Both the position numbers and the translations under genes were made by a program. A stretch of DNA of 16,164 bases from Bacteroidales bacterium (GTDB taxonomy: Bacteria > Bacteroidota > Bacteroidia > Bacteroidales > Bacteroidaceae): contig SFEK01000037.1 in NCBI GenBank assembly GCA_004557285.1, forward strand, positions 1-16,164, read 5' to 3'. A model generated the notes under the pieces. That model was not told the DNA's origin. It was given only the letters and a program-made list of their open reading frames with translations, and did no database searches. Below, in pieces: positions 7,799 through 15,292 of this stretch (the first letter of the stretch is position 1; each line of letters starts with the position of its first letter).

Positions 7799-9937
7799 AT
7801 GTTTAGTACATTCAATAGGTTTATAATATCAGCAATCTGTGCAATGGTGGCCATGAGTGCCACCGCACAGACGGCCCAACATGCTGTAGCATCGCCCGAC
7901 GGCAACCTGCTGTTGAGCTTTTCACTGACAGACGAGGGTGTGCCCACATATAAGATTGACTACAAGGGCGTTCCTGTGGTCAAGACCAGCCGTTTGGGCA
8001 TGGAGCTCAATGAGGAAAACTCATTGATGGACAAGTTTCGCATCAACAATGCCACCACATCTTCATTTGATGAAACATGGCAACCAGTGTGGGGTGAGGA
8101 GAAAAGCATCCGCAACCATTACAACGAGTTGTTTGTAGAACTGGAAAAGCCTTCTAACGGACGTTACATGAATTTCCGCTTCCGTGTATATGACGATGGC
8201 GTGGGCTTTCGCTATGAATTTCCACAACAGCAGTATCTGCCTTATTTCACCGTCAAGGCTGAGCATACGGAGTTTGCCATGGCTGGCGACCATACCGCAT
8301 GGTGGATACCCGGCGACTATGACACACAGGAGTATGACTATACCGAGTCGAAGCTGTCGGAGATCCGCGGCCTGATGGAGGCAGCCAAGTGCGACAATGC
8401 CTCGCAGACTTTCTTCTCGCCCACAGGTGTGCAGACATCACTGCAGATGAAGACAGCAGAGGGCTTGTATATCAACATTCATGAGGCTGCTCTTGTGGAT
8501 TATTCTTGTATGCACCTCGACCTCGACGACAAGAACATGGTGTTCCGCTCTCAGCTCACGCCCGATGCCCAGGGCAACATGGCCCATTGCCAAACACCTT
8601 GTAGCACTCCTTGGCGCACGGTAATGGTGGTTGACGATGCCCGGAAAGCACTGGCCTCACGTCTTATCCTCAACCTCAACGAGCCTTGCAAATACACCGA
8701 CACATCATGGATCAAGCCAGTGAAGTATATCGGTGTGTGGTGGGAGATGATTGGCGGAGGCAAGGCATGGTCATATACCAACGACCTGCCCTCTGTGCAC
8801 ATCGGCTCCACCAACTATTCCAAATGCAAGCCCCACGGCAATCACCCAGCGAACAATGAAAATGTGAGAAAATATATCGACTTTGCGGCAAAGCACGGAT
8901 TCTCGCAAGTGCTTGTCGAGGGTTGGAACATAGGATGGGAAGATTGGTTTGGTCATGAAAAGGACTATGTATTCGACTTCCAGACGCCCTATCCTGATTT
9001 TGACATCAAGGCACTCAACGATTATGCCCATTCCAAAGGTGTTCGACTGATGATGCATCACGAGACATCCGGGTCGGCGCGCAATTATGAGCGGCATCTC
9101 GAAGCGGCATATCAACTGATGGACAAGTATGGATACAACTCTGTAAAGAGCGGATATGTGGGCAATATCCTGCCGCGTGGCGAACATCACTACGGCCAAT
9201 GGATGAACAACCACTATCTGTATTGTGTGACCGAGGCCGCCAAGCACCATATCATGGTGAATGCCCATGAAGCAGTGCGCCCCACAGGATTGTGCCGCAC
9301 CTACCCCAACCTCATCGGCAATGAGTCGGCGCGCGGCACTGAGTATGAGTCGTTTGCAGGAAACAAGGCTTTTCATACAACCGTCCTTCCATTCACCCGT
9401 CTGCAGGGAGGTCCGATGGACTACACACCGGGAATCCTCGAAGGTGACATGAACAAGATTGACCCGGGCAAGCACCATCACATCAATTCCACACTCGCCC
9501 GTCAGTTGGCTCTTTATGTCACGATGTATAGTCCGTTGCAGATGGCTGCCGACCTTCCCGATAACTATGAGAAATATATGGATGCCTTCCAATTTATCAA
9601 GGATGTGGCCATCGACTGGGACGAGAGCCGTTATCTTGAGGCAGAGCCTGGACAGTATATCACCATTGCCCGCAAGGCCAAGGGCACCGACAACTGGTTT
9701 ATGGGTTGCACAGCTGGCGAGAACGGGCATCAGTCGGTGCTCAAGCTCGACTTCCTCGACAAGGGCAGGAAGTATGAGGCCACTATATATGCCGACGCCA
9801 AGGATGCTGACTACAAGAAGAATCCACAGGCATACACCATCTCCAAATGCAAGGTGACCAATAAAAGCATTCTTAAGCTCAAGGCTGCTCCTGGAGGTGG
9901 ATATGCCATTAGTATAAAACCTATAAATTTAAATTAA
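7799..9937 (+). CDS. susB: GH97 inverting alpha-glucosidase, SusB type
   Basis: Hydrolyses alpha-linked gluco-oligosaccharides to glucose, most likely in the periplasm. It has 712 residues (Bacteroides SusB is about 738). The signal peptide ends near SATA-Q (residue 23/24) with no lipobox Cys. An N-terminal beta-sandwich (about 25-300) precedes a catalytic barrel (about 300-600) and a C-terminal beta domain. The calcium-dependent inverting subgroup of GH97 is indicated by three glutamates: Glu422 in HHETSG, Glu491 in NAHEAVRPTG and Glu515 in ESARGTEYESF. All lie 17 residues before SusB Glu439, Glu508 and Glu532 as I recall them, so the active site is intact. The retaining alpha-galactosidase subgroup uses an Asp nucleophile instead and is not matched. 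SusB is known to act on alpha-1,4 and, more weakly, other alpha-glucosidic bonds. It starts 30 bases after the GH27-like gene. Confidence 0.93.
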   Translation: MFSTFNRFIISAICAMVAMSATAQTAQHAVASPDGNLLLSFSLTDEGVPTYKIDYKGVPVVKTSRLGMELNEENSLMDKFRINNATTSSFDETWQPVWGEEKSIRNHYNELFVELEKPSNGRYMNFRFRVYDDGVGFRYEFPQQQYLPYFTVKAEHTEFAMAGDHTAWWIPGDYDTQEYDYTESKLSEIRGLMEAAKCDNASQTFFSPTGVQTSLQMKTAEGLYINIHEAALVDYSCMHLDLDDKNMVFRSQLTPDAQGNMAHCQTPCSTPWRTVMVVDDARKALASRLILNLNEPCKYTDTSWIKPVKYIGVWWEMIGGGKAWSYTNDLPSVHIGSTNYSKCKPHGNHPANNENVRKYIDFAAKHGFSQVLVEGWNIGWEDWFGHEKDYVFDFQTPYPDFDIKALNDYAHSKGVRLMMHHETSGSARNYERHLEAAYQLMDKYGYNSVKSGYVGNILPRGEHHYGQWMNNHYLYCVTEAAKHHIMVNAHEAVRPTGLCRTYPNLIGNESARGTEYESFAGNKAFHTTVLPFTRLQGGPMDYTPGILEGDMNKIDPGKHHHINSTLARQLALYVTMYSPLQMAADLPDNYEKYMDAFQFIKDVAIDWDESRYLEAEPGQYITIARKAKGTDNWFMGCTAGENGHQSVLKLDFLDKGRKYEATIYADAKDADYKKNPQAYTISKCKVTNKSILKLKAAPGGGYAISIKPINLN

Positions 9938-9938
9938 A

Positions 9939-10832
9939 ATGATTATGAAAAAGAATTTTTTACAAAAGATGTTCTGCAGTATGGCTCTTGCAGCCGCAGT
10001 ATTAACCGCTAATGCCGCCGACCGCCTGCTTATTGTCGGAGAAGCTGTCTGGGGCGGCTGGTCTATCGACAACAGTGTGGTGATGCTCAACACCGCGGAA
10101 AACCCCGATGTGTTCAAGGCAACAGTCAATCTCAATCAAAACGGAACGTTCAAGTTTCTCACGACTACAGATTGGGGAAATCTTGAATATCGTGCCGGTG
10201 ACGAAGATGTCACACTCGCCGAGGATGTGGCATCTGCGCTTGTTTCATCTGAAGAGAATGCCAATGACAAGCAGTTTAAGGTGAGCGAGACGGCCAACTA
10301 TGATATCGTTTGCGACCTCGTGGCGAAGACTATTGTCGTCAAGAAAGCGGCTTACCAGACTAATCCTCTGAATCACACCGCTCTTTGGCTTGTCGGCTCT
10401 GCCACACCCGGAGGTTGGAGCATCAGTGAGGGCACTATGCTTTTCCCCTTGGCCGACAATCCCACCGTGTTCACAGCCACAGCTGACCTTGTTGTGGGTG
10501 AAATGAAAGTTGCGGTAAACAACCAGACCGGTTATGGACAGACATTCTATCTCCGTGACACAGCAGACGATACAAAGATGGTGTTTGGTGGTGATGACAA
10601 CAAGTGGAACATCTCAAAGGCCGGAAAATATGATGTAAAGGTTGATGTCGTGAATATGACCATATCAATCGTTGAATCTGGCTCCAATGGCATTTCTTCT
10701 ACCGAGCGTGTCGTTGATGCCGCGACGACTTGGTACGACCTGAGTGGCAACAAGATGTCTGCACGCGACCTTCGTCCCGGCTGCTACATCCAGAAATGCG
10801 GTTCCAAGACAAGCAAAATCATTGTGAAGTAA
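9939..10832 (+). CDS. secreted two-module SusE/F-like protein with C-terminal sorting-like domain
   Basis: Probable extracytoplasmic glycan-binding protein of 297 residues; no catalytic motif seen. The signal peptide ends near LTANA-AD (residue 26/27). There is no lipobox, so unlike the SusE-like protein it is not a lipoprotein. Two modules related to those of the SusE-like gene follow: about 29-135 (LLIVGEAVWGGWSIDN) and 147-245 (LWLVGSATPGGWS, later DDNKWNISKAGKYDVKVD). Residues 250-297 (TTWYDLSGNKM, DLRPGCYIQK, KIIVK) resemble the short C-terminal domain of type IX-secreted proteins, also found as remnants in Bacteroidales lacking that system. The start is one base after the GH97 stop codon, so co-translation is likely. 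A start at ATG 9945 is equally possible. The native role may be to hold substrate or to act as a soluble SusF-like binder. Confidence 0.75.
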   Translation: MIMKKNFLQKMFCSMALAAAVLTANAADRLLIVGEAVWGGWSIDNSVVMLNTAENPDVFKATVNLNQNGTFKFLTTTDWGNLEYRAGDEDVTLAEDVASALVSSEENANDKQFKVSETANYDIVCDLVAKTIVVKKAAYQTNPLNHTALWLVGSATPGGWSISEGTMLFPLADNPTVFTATADLVVGEMKVAVNNQTGYGQTFYLRDTADDTKMVFGGDDNKWNISKAGKYDVKVDVVNMTISIVESGSNGISSTERVVDAATTWYDLSGNKMSARDLRPGCYIQKCGSKTSKIIVK

Positions 10833-10860
10833 TATTTGCCCTGATTATCATCCTCATTGT

Positions 10861-10898
10861 GCCTGGTTCGTTTCAAAAACAGCAGAAACGAGCCAGGC
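10861..10898. terminator. strong hairpin between the PUL and lptB
   Basis: Arms at 10861-10874 (GCCTGGTTCGTTTC) and 10885-10898 (GAAACGAGCCAGGC) form a 14-pair stem with one T-G wobble and a 10-base loop. It lies between two converging genes and could end both transcripts. The + strand continues with a moderately T-rich run (AAATCTTTTGG); the - strand side lacks a T run, so it works best as terminator of the PUL operon. Confidence 0.8.
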
Positions 10899-10923
10899 AA
10901 ATCTTTTGGTTGTATTTTCTCGC

Positions 10924-11742
10924 TTATTCAGCTTCGCGGGCACGCTTTTCCTCATCGAGCAACTGGAAATCCTTTTTGCGCAGCACAAAGCTGTTGCTGA
11001 GGTATTTCTCACGAACAATCTTGTTTTCGGCCAACTGCTCCGGTGTGCCTTGAAAGAGGATGCGCCCCTCGAAGAGCAGATAGGCACGGTCGGTGATGGA
11101 AAGGGTTTCCTGCACGTTGTGGTCGGTGATCAGGATGCCGATGTTGCGGTATTTCAACTGCCACACAATATGCTGGATGTCTTCCACCGCGATGGGATCG
11201 ACACCGGCAAATGGTTCGTCGAGCATGATGAATTTGGGGTCGATGGCCAGACAGCGGGCTATCTCTGTGCGTCGGCGCTCACCACCTGAAAGCTGGTCGC
11301 CAAGGTTCTTGCGCACTTTGGTGAGACGAAATTCACGGATAAGGCTTTCCAGCTTCTCCATCTGGTATTTCCGGGGCTTTCCCGTCATTTCAAGCACAGA
11401 AAGAATATTGTCTTCAACACTGAGTTTGCGAAACACACTTGCTTCCTGCGGCAGATAGCCGATGCCGGCACGTGCACGCTTATAGACAGGATAATCGGTG
11501 ATGTCCTGGTCGTCGAGATAAATGTGTCCGGCATTGGGAACGATGAGACCGGTGGTCATATAAAACGAGGTGGTCTTGCCCGCACCATTAGGACCGAGAA
11601 GCCCTACAATCTCTCCTTGTTTCACATTGATGGAGACATCGTTCACCACGGTTCTTTTGCCATAACGCTTCACCAATCCCTCTGTGCGCAGCACCATTCC
11701 TTCAGGTTGTTGAGAAGCTGCTTCCATATTCATTGTATCCAT
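10924..11742 (-). CDS. lptB: LPS export ABC transporter ATP-binding protein LptB
   Basis: Cytoplasmic ATPase of the Lpt machine, which pulls lipopolysaccharide from the inner membrane (with LptF/LptG) and pushes it toward the outer membrane. About 272 residues. Visible motifs: Walker A GPNGAGKTT (about 50-58), signature LSGGERRR, Walker B FIMLDEPFAGVDP and H-loop ITDHNV. The strongly conserved IGYLPQEASVFRKLSVEDN Q-loop region is characteristic of LptB. The frame stays open to a TTG at 11751, but the first ATG is at 11742; ATGs at 11733, 11727 and 11697 are also possible. Given the promoter box at 11759-11767, ATG 11727 (MEAASQQ) would leave a more usual leader. A 20-odd-residue extension precedes the family's normal start (MVLRTEGLVKRYG), and the C-terminus has a charged tail (DEEKRAREAE). 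It is transcribed alone in this window. Confidence 0.94.
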   Translation of the reverse strand: MDTMNMEAASQQPEGMVLRTEGLVKRYGKRTVVNDVSINVKQGEIVGLLGPNGAGKTTSFYMTTGLIVPNAGHIYLDDQDITDYPVYKRARAGIGYLPQEASVFRKLSVEDNILSVLEMTGKPRKYQMEKLESLIREFRLTKVRKNLGDQLSGGERRRTEIARCLAIDPKFIMLDEPFAGVDPIAVEDIQHIVWQLKYRNIGILITDHNVQETLSITDRAYLLFEGRILFQGTPEQLAENKIVREKYLSNSFVLRKKDFQLLDEEKRAREAE

Positions 11743-11758
11743 ATTCTTCAAATTTCAT

Positions 11759-11767
11759 GCAAAAGTA
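11759..11767 (-). promoter_or_regulatory. -7 promoter box of lptB
   Basis: On the - strand this reads TACTTTTGC, an exact TAnnTTTGY match 16 bases upstream of the lptB ATG at 11742. The expected transcript start is near 11752. No clear -33 element is visible. Confidence 0.55.
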
Positions 11768-11843
11768 ATGAAATAGTTGCTAATAATATCATAGATGAGG
11801 TAAAAACTCCATATAATATTGCAGTTTTTTGTTGTTTTTTGGT

Positions 11844-11852
11844 TACTTTTGC
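11844..11852 (+). promoter_or_regulatory. -7 promoter box of mlaE-mlaF
   Basis: TACTTTTGC is an exact TAnnTTTGY match, 42 bases upstream of the mlaE ATG, giving a leader of about 35 bases. It is identical to the lptB box, so 11759-11768 and 11843-11852 form a 10-base inverted repeat. A weak TTGC at 11819-11822 could serve as -33. Confidence 0.55.
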
Positions 11853-11894
11853 AACATGAATTACCATAAGGAGTGCAGGCACTCACATTGAGAT

Positions 11895-12632
11895 ATGAAA
11901 TATTTACAAAGTTTTGGCAGTTACCTGCTGTTGATGGGCAGAGCTTTTTCACGCCCCGAGCGTATGCGAATGTTCATGAAGCAATACCTGAAGGAAATGT
12001 CGGCCCTGGGTGTTGACTCCATCGGCATAGTGCTGCTTATCTCGTTTTTCATCGGTGCGGTAATTTGTATTCAGATCAAGCTGAACATTTCCAGCCCTTG
12101 GATGCCCAAGTTTGTCACGGGCTACGTAACGAGAGAGATCATGCTACTCGAGTTTTCGTCTTCTATCATGTGTCTTATTCTTTCGGGCAAGGTAGGGTCG
12201 AACATCGCCTCTGAAATTGGCACGATGAGAGTGACGCAACAGATTGACGCACTTGACATTATGGGGGTCAACTCGGCCAATTTCCTGATTTTGCCCAAGA
12301 TCATGGGCATGATCACGCTGATGCCGTTTCTCGTGATATTCAGCACGGCCTCGGGCATTGTTGGCGCATACGCCACATCATATATCGGGCATGTGATTTC
12401 GGCAGAAGACCTGACCATCGGTTTGCAACACAGCTTCAACCCCTGGTTTATGTATATGAGTATCATCAAGAGCGTCTTCTTTGCCTTTATCATCTCAAGC
12501 GTTTCGTCATACTATGGCTATACCGTAGAGGGCGGCTCGGTTGAGGTGGGAAAGTCGAGCACCAATGCCGTAGTGACCAGCAGTGTGCTGATCTTGTTCT
12601 CTGATGTGTTCCTCACCCAGATACTGAGTTGA
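11895..12632 (+). CDS. mlaE: MlaE-type ABC transporter permease
   Basis: Inner-membrane permease of an MCE/Mla transport system, which moves phospholipids between the inner and outer membranes and helps keep outer-membrane lipid asymmetry. It has 245 residues, typical for the family (about 250-260). An N-terminal amphipathic segment is followed by about five hydrophobic stretches, including IGIVLLISFFIGAVICIQI (about 43-61) and IMGMITLMPFLVIFSTASGI. The family signature appears as SGKVGSNIASEIGTMRVTQQIDAL (about 97-120, closely matching the MlaE/TTG2B permease core) and GGSVEVGKSSTNAVVTSS near the C-terminus. The ATP-binding partner follows 38 bases downstream. The substrate-binding MCE protein (MlaD) is not in the window. 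Confidence 0.92.
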   Translation: MKYLQSFGSYLLLMGRAFSRPERMRMFMKQYLKEMSALGVDSIGIVLLISFFIGAVICIQIKLNISSPWMPKFVTGYVTREIMLLEFSSSIMCLILSGKVGSNIASEIGTMRVTQQIDALDIMGVNSANFLILPKIMGMITLMPFLVIFSTASGIVGAYATSYIGHVISAEDLTIGLQHSFNPWFMYMSIIKSVFFAFIISSVSSYYGYTVEGGSVEVGKSSTNAVVTSSVLILFSDVFLTQILS

Positions 12633-12670
12633 GCCGGTGATTTCAATGACAACATGAAGAAGCGGAAAAT

Positions 12671-13432
12671 ATGATTGAAATTAAGAATCTATATAAGTCG
12701 TTTGACCAAAAAGAGGTACTGAAGGATATCAGTGCGCTGTTTGAAAGCGGAAAGACCAATCTGATTATCGGCCAGAGTGGCTCGGGAAAGACTGTGCTGA
12801 TGAAAAACCTTGTGGGATTGCTCGACCCAACCAGCGGCGAAGTGCTGTATGATGGCAGGAACTTCGTGGCCATGGACAAGAAAGAGAAAATCATGCTGCG
12901 CAGGGAGATGGGAATGATTTTCCAAAGTGCAGCCCTGTTTGACTCACTCACGGTACTTGAAAACGTGATGTTTCCATTGGACATGTTTTCCAACATGAAC
13001 TTGAAAGAGCGCGTCCAACGGGCAAGGACTTGTCTCGACCGCGTCAATCTGCAGGATGCAGAACACAAGTTTCCGGGCGAGATTTCGGGTGGTATGCAGA
13101 AGCGTGTAGCCATTGCAAGAGCCATCGCCCTTAATCCCAAATATCTGTTTTGCGACGAACCGAACTCAGGTCTTGACCCCAAGACGTCATTGGTCATCGA
13201 TGAATTGCTACACAGCATCACCCACGAATTCAACATCACGACCATCATCAACACCCACGACATGAACTCGGTGATGGGCATTGGTGAAAATATCATCTTC
13301 ATCTATGAGGGGAAGAAAGAGTGGCAAGGGGTGAGTGCCGACATCATGAACTCGGACAACAAGAAACTCACCGACTTCATATTTGCCAGCGACCTGCTGA
13401 AACAGATGCGACATGCCGTGACAGGCAAATAG
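12671..13432 (+). CDS. mlaF: MlaF-type ABC transporter ATP-binding protein
   Basis: Cytoplasmic ATPase that powers the MlaE permease encoded just upstream. It has 253 residues, normal length. Motifs in order: Walker A GQSGSGKT (34-41), Q-loop MIFQSAALFDSLTVLENV with Gln85, signature SGGMQKR (139-145), Walker B YLFCDEPNSGLDP with catalytic Glu163, and H-loop NTHD with His196. QSAALFDSLTVxENV and PNSGLDP are typical of MlaF rather than of other ABC ATPases. The TAG stop at 13430-13432 directly abuts the stop codon of the opposing lipoprotein gene, so no intergenic space remains for a terminator. Confidence 0.93.
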   Translation: MIEIKNLYKSFDQKEVLKDISALFESGKTNLIIGQSGSGKTVLMKNLVGLLDPTSGEVLYDGRNFVAMDKKEKIMLRREMGMIFQSAALFDSLTVLENVMFPLDMFSNMNLKERVQRARTCLDRVNLQDAEHKFPGEISGGMQKRVAIARAIALNPKYLFCDEPNSGLDPKTSLVIDELLHSITHEFNITTIINTHDMNSVMGIGENIIFIYEGKKEWQGVSADIMNSDNKKLTDFIFASDLLKQMRHAVTGK

Positions 13433-13828
13433 TCATCGCATCAGCCAACGCCCCTGATGCTTGACCATGCCCACCACAATCTCTTCGCGCAGACTGTCAA
13501 CGAATGTCAGCAGCAGAAAGGCATTGGCGGTGGTTGCTGCACTGTCGTTGACACAGTTCAGAATCTTGACATCGCAAATGCCACCATGCTCGTCCTTTTG
13601 ACGGGCAATGAACATCTTGGCATTGGCCTCCAACTGTCGGCGATAACTGTCGGGAATGGAATCAGGCAGATACATGCCGCCTACAAATGTGGCGGCATGA
13701 CCTGCCAACAGGGTATCATAATATTCCTTGGCCGCCCGCGCTGCCTCAAGGGTGTCTCGCTGTTCTTCCCTGCACGAAAAGACCAGCGCCGTGAGGCCAA
13801 TGAATATCAACGGTATGATTTTTCGCAT
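13433..13828 (-). CDS. small putative lipoprotein, NTF2-like/DUF4878-like
   Basis: Unrecognised small envelope protein of 131 residues. The signal peptide runs MRKIIPLIFIGLTALVFSC, with LVFSC as lipobox and Cys19 as lipid site; REE follows. The remainder has helices (LEAARAAKEYYDTLLAG, SYRRQLEANAKMFIARQ) followed by alternating strands ending VGMVKHQGRWLMR. This order resembles the small cystatin/NTF2-like folds of DUF4878 lipoproteins, but the match is by eye. Its ATG shares a base with the der stop (TAATG), so it is probably translated by coupling from the der transcript. Why a lipoprotein rides with a ribosome-assembly GTPase is unclear. Confidence 0.75.
   Translation of the reverse strand: MRKIIPLIFIGLTALVFSCREEQRDTLEAARAAKEYYDTLLAGHAATFVGGMYLPDSIPDSYRRQLEANAKMFIARQKDEHGGICDVKILNCVNDSAATTANAFLLLTFVDSLREEIVVGMVKHQGRWLMR
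13438..13460. terminator. hairpin at the mlaF / lipoprotein convergence
   Basis: GCATCAG (13438-13444) and CTGATGC (13454-13460) form a perfect 7-pair stem with a 9-base loop, just beyond the mlaF stop and inside the last codons of the opposing lipoprotein gene. Neither strand has a T run after it, so it may be only a weak or factor-dependent terminator, or a coding coincidence. Confidence 0.3.
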
Positions 13829-15141
13829 TACTTCTGTCTTATAAATACATTGATGGGCGAGCCTGTAAGCTTCCAGTTCTCACGCAATTTGTTCTCAAGG
13901 AAACGCTTGTAAGGCTCCTTGACATATTGGGGCAGATTGGCAAAGAACACAAAGGTGGGGATTTGTGTATTGGGCACCTGCATACAATACTTGATTTTGA
14001 TGTATTTACCCTTGATTGATGGTGGTGGATAGGCCTCGATGATGGGCAGCATCACCTCGTTGAGCTTTGAGGTGCCTATCCTTAGCTTGCGGTTGAGGTA
14101 CACATCCTTGGCGGTTTCAAGCACCTTGAAAATGCGCTGCTTGGTCAATGCCGAGGCAAAGACAATGGGGAAATCCGTAAATGGTGCCATACGTTCGCGG
14201 ATGGCATTCTCGAATGTGGAAATGACTTTCTGGTTCTTGTCTTCCACAAGGTCCCACTTGTTCACGACAACCACCAGCGACTTGTTGTTCTTCTGTATCA
14301 GCTGGAAGATGTTCATGTCCTGCGCCTCAATGCCACGGGTGGCATCAATCATGAGGATGCAGACATCCGAATTTTCTATGGAGCGGATAGAGCGCATCAC
14401 ACTGTAAAACTCCAAGTCTTCAGTCACCTTGTTCTTACGGCGGATACCGGCGGTATCGACCAGATAGAAGTCAAACCCGAACTTGTCATAACGGGTATAA
14501 ATACTGTCACGGGTGGTTCCTGCTATCTCTGTCACGATATTGCGGTCTTCGCCGATAAAAGCATTGATGATGCTGCTCTTGCCGGCATTGGGGCGACCTA
14601 CTACGGCAAAGCGTGGTATGCCGTCTTCGAGCAGTTCGCCACTGTCTTCTTTCAGTTTGGAGAGCACAAGGTCAAGCAAATCGCCGGTGCCGCTGCCAGT
14701 CAAACTGCTGATGCACTGGGGGTCTCCCAATCCTAATTTATAAAACTCGGCAGCCGAATACAACTGGTTGTTGTTGTCCACCTTGTTCACCACGACAACG
14801 ACAGGGAGCTTGCTGCGGCGGAGAATCTTTGCCACATCCTCATCCCAGTCGGTAAGCCCTGTAGCCACATCCACCACAAAGAGCACAAGGTCGGCCTCTT
14901 CGGTGGCAATGATTACCTGCTTGCGTATTTCCTCTTCAAAGATGTCGTCCGAATTGACAACCCATCCACCTGTATCAACAACAGAAAACTCGCTGCCCGA
15001 CCATTCGCACTTGCCATACTGACGGTCGCGGGTGGTACCTGCCGTATCACTCACAATCGCCTTGCGCGACTTGGTAAGTCTGTTGAACAAGGTCGATTTA
15101 CCCACGTTGGGGCGTCCTACTATCGCTACTAAATTTGCCAT
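13828..15141 (-). CDS. der: ribosome biogenesis GTPase Der (EngA)
   Basis: Essential double GTPase for maturation of the 50S ribosomal subunit. It has 437 residues from the chosen start, normal for Der. The first G domain has GRPNVGKS (9-16), DTGG (56-59) and NKVD (119-122). The second has GRPNAGKS (182-189), DTAG (229-232) and NKWD (294-297). A C-terminal KH-like domain includes GKYIKIKYCMQVPNTQIPTF and ends TGSPINVFIRQK. The two consecutive G domains are unique to Der. The ATG at 15141 (MANLVAIVGRPNVGKS) matches the usual Der N-terminus; an in-frame ATG at 15159 would add six residues. It lies 151 bases downstream of era, probably in the same operon, and overlaps the next gene by one base (TAATG). 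Confidence 0.96.
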   Translation of the reverse strand: MANLVAIVGRPNVGKSTLFNRLTKSRKAIVSDTAGTTRDRQYGKCEWSGSEFSVVDTGGWVVNSDDIFEEEIRKQVIIATEEADLVLFVVDVATGLTDWDEDVAKILRRSKLPVVVVVNKVDNNNQLYSAAEFYKLGLGDPQCISSLTGSGTGDLLDLVLSKLKEDSGELLEDGIPRFAVVGRPNAGKSSIINAFIGEDRNIVTEIAGTTRDSIYTRYDKFGFDFYLVDTAGIRRKNKVTEDLEFYSVMRSIRSIENSDVCILMIDATRGIEAQDMNIFQLIQKNNKSLVVVVNKWDLVEDKNQKVISTFENAIRERMAPFTDFPIVFASALTKQRIFKVLETAKDVYLNRKLRIGTSKLNEVMLPIIEAYPPPSIKGKYIKIKYCMQVPNTQIPTFVFFANLPQYVKEPYKRFLENKLRENWKLTGSPINVFIRQK

Positions 15142-15292
15142 TTCTTTTCCTATATACATTATGGTGGGTTCATCACCCCACTTTGTTGGTAACTGTAACG
15201 GTGGTGTGGTCTTTTTTCAAGCCGTCTGCATCTACCTCAAAAAAAAGGAAACGGCCTTACAGCCTACACCACAGTCTTCTCTTTTCATATGG

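Noticed and set aside
8771..9730. 319-codon open frame on the - strand within the GH97 gene
   Set aside because: Opposite strand of the conserved catalytic barrel; long only because stop codons are rare in that frame.
11743..11751. TTG start for lptB
   Set aside because: It lies at or before the expected transcript start, and several ATG codons follow closely.
11856..11891. 11-residue mini-ORF just before mlaE (leader peptide candidate)
   Set aside because: The transcript is expected to start at about 11857-11860 from the -7 box, so its ATG is probably not transcribed.
15160..15292. Terminator or separate promoter between era and der
   Set aside because: Only short, interrupted stems without a T run and no TAnnTTTG box on the - strand; nothing convincing.
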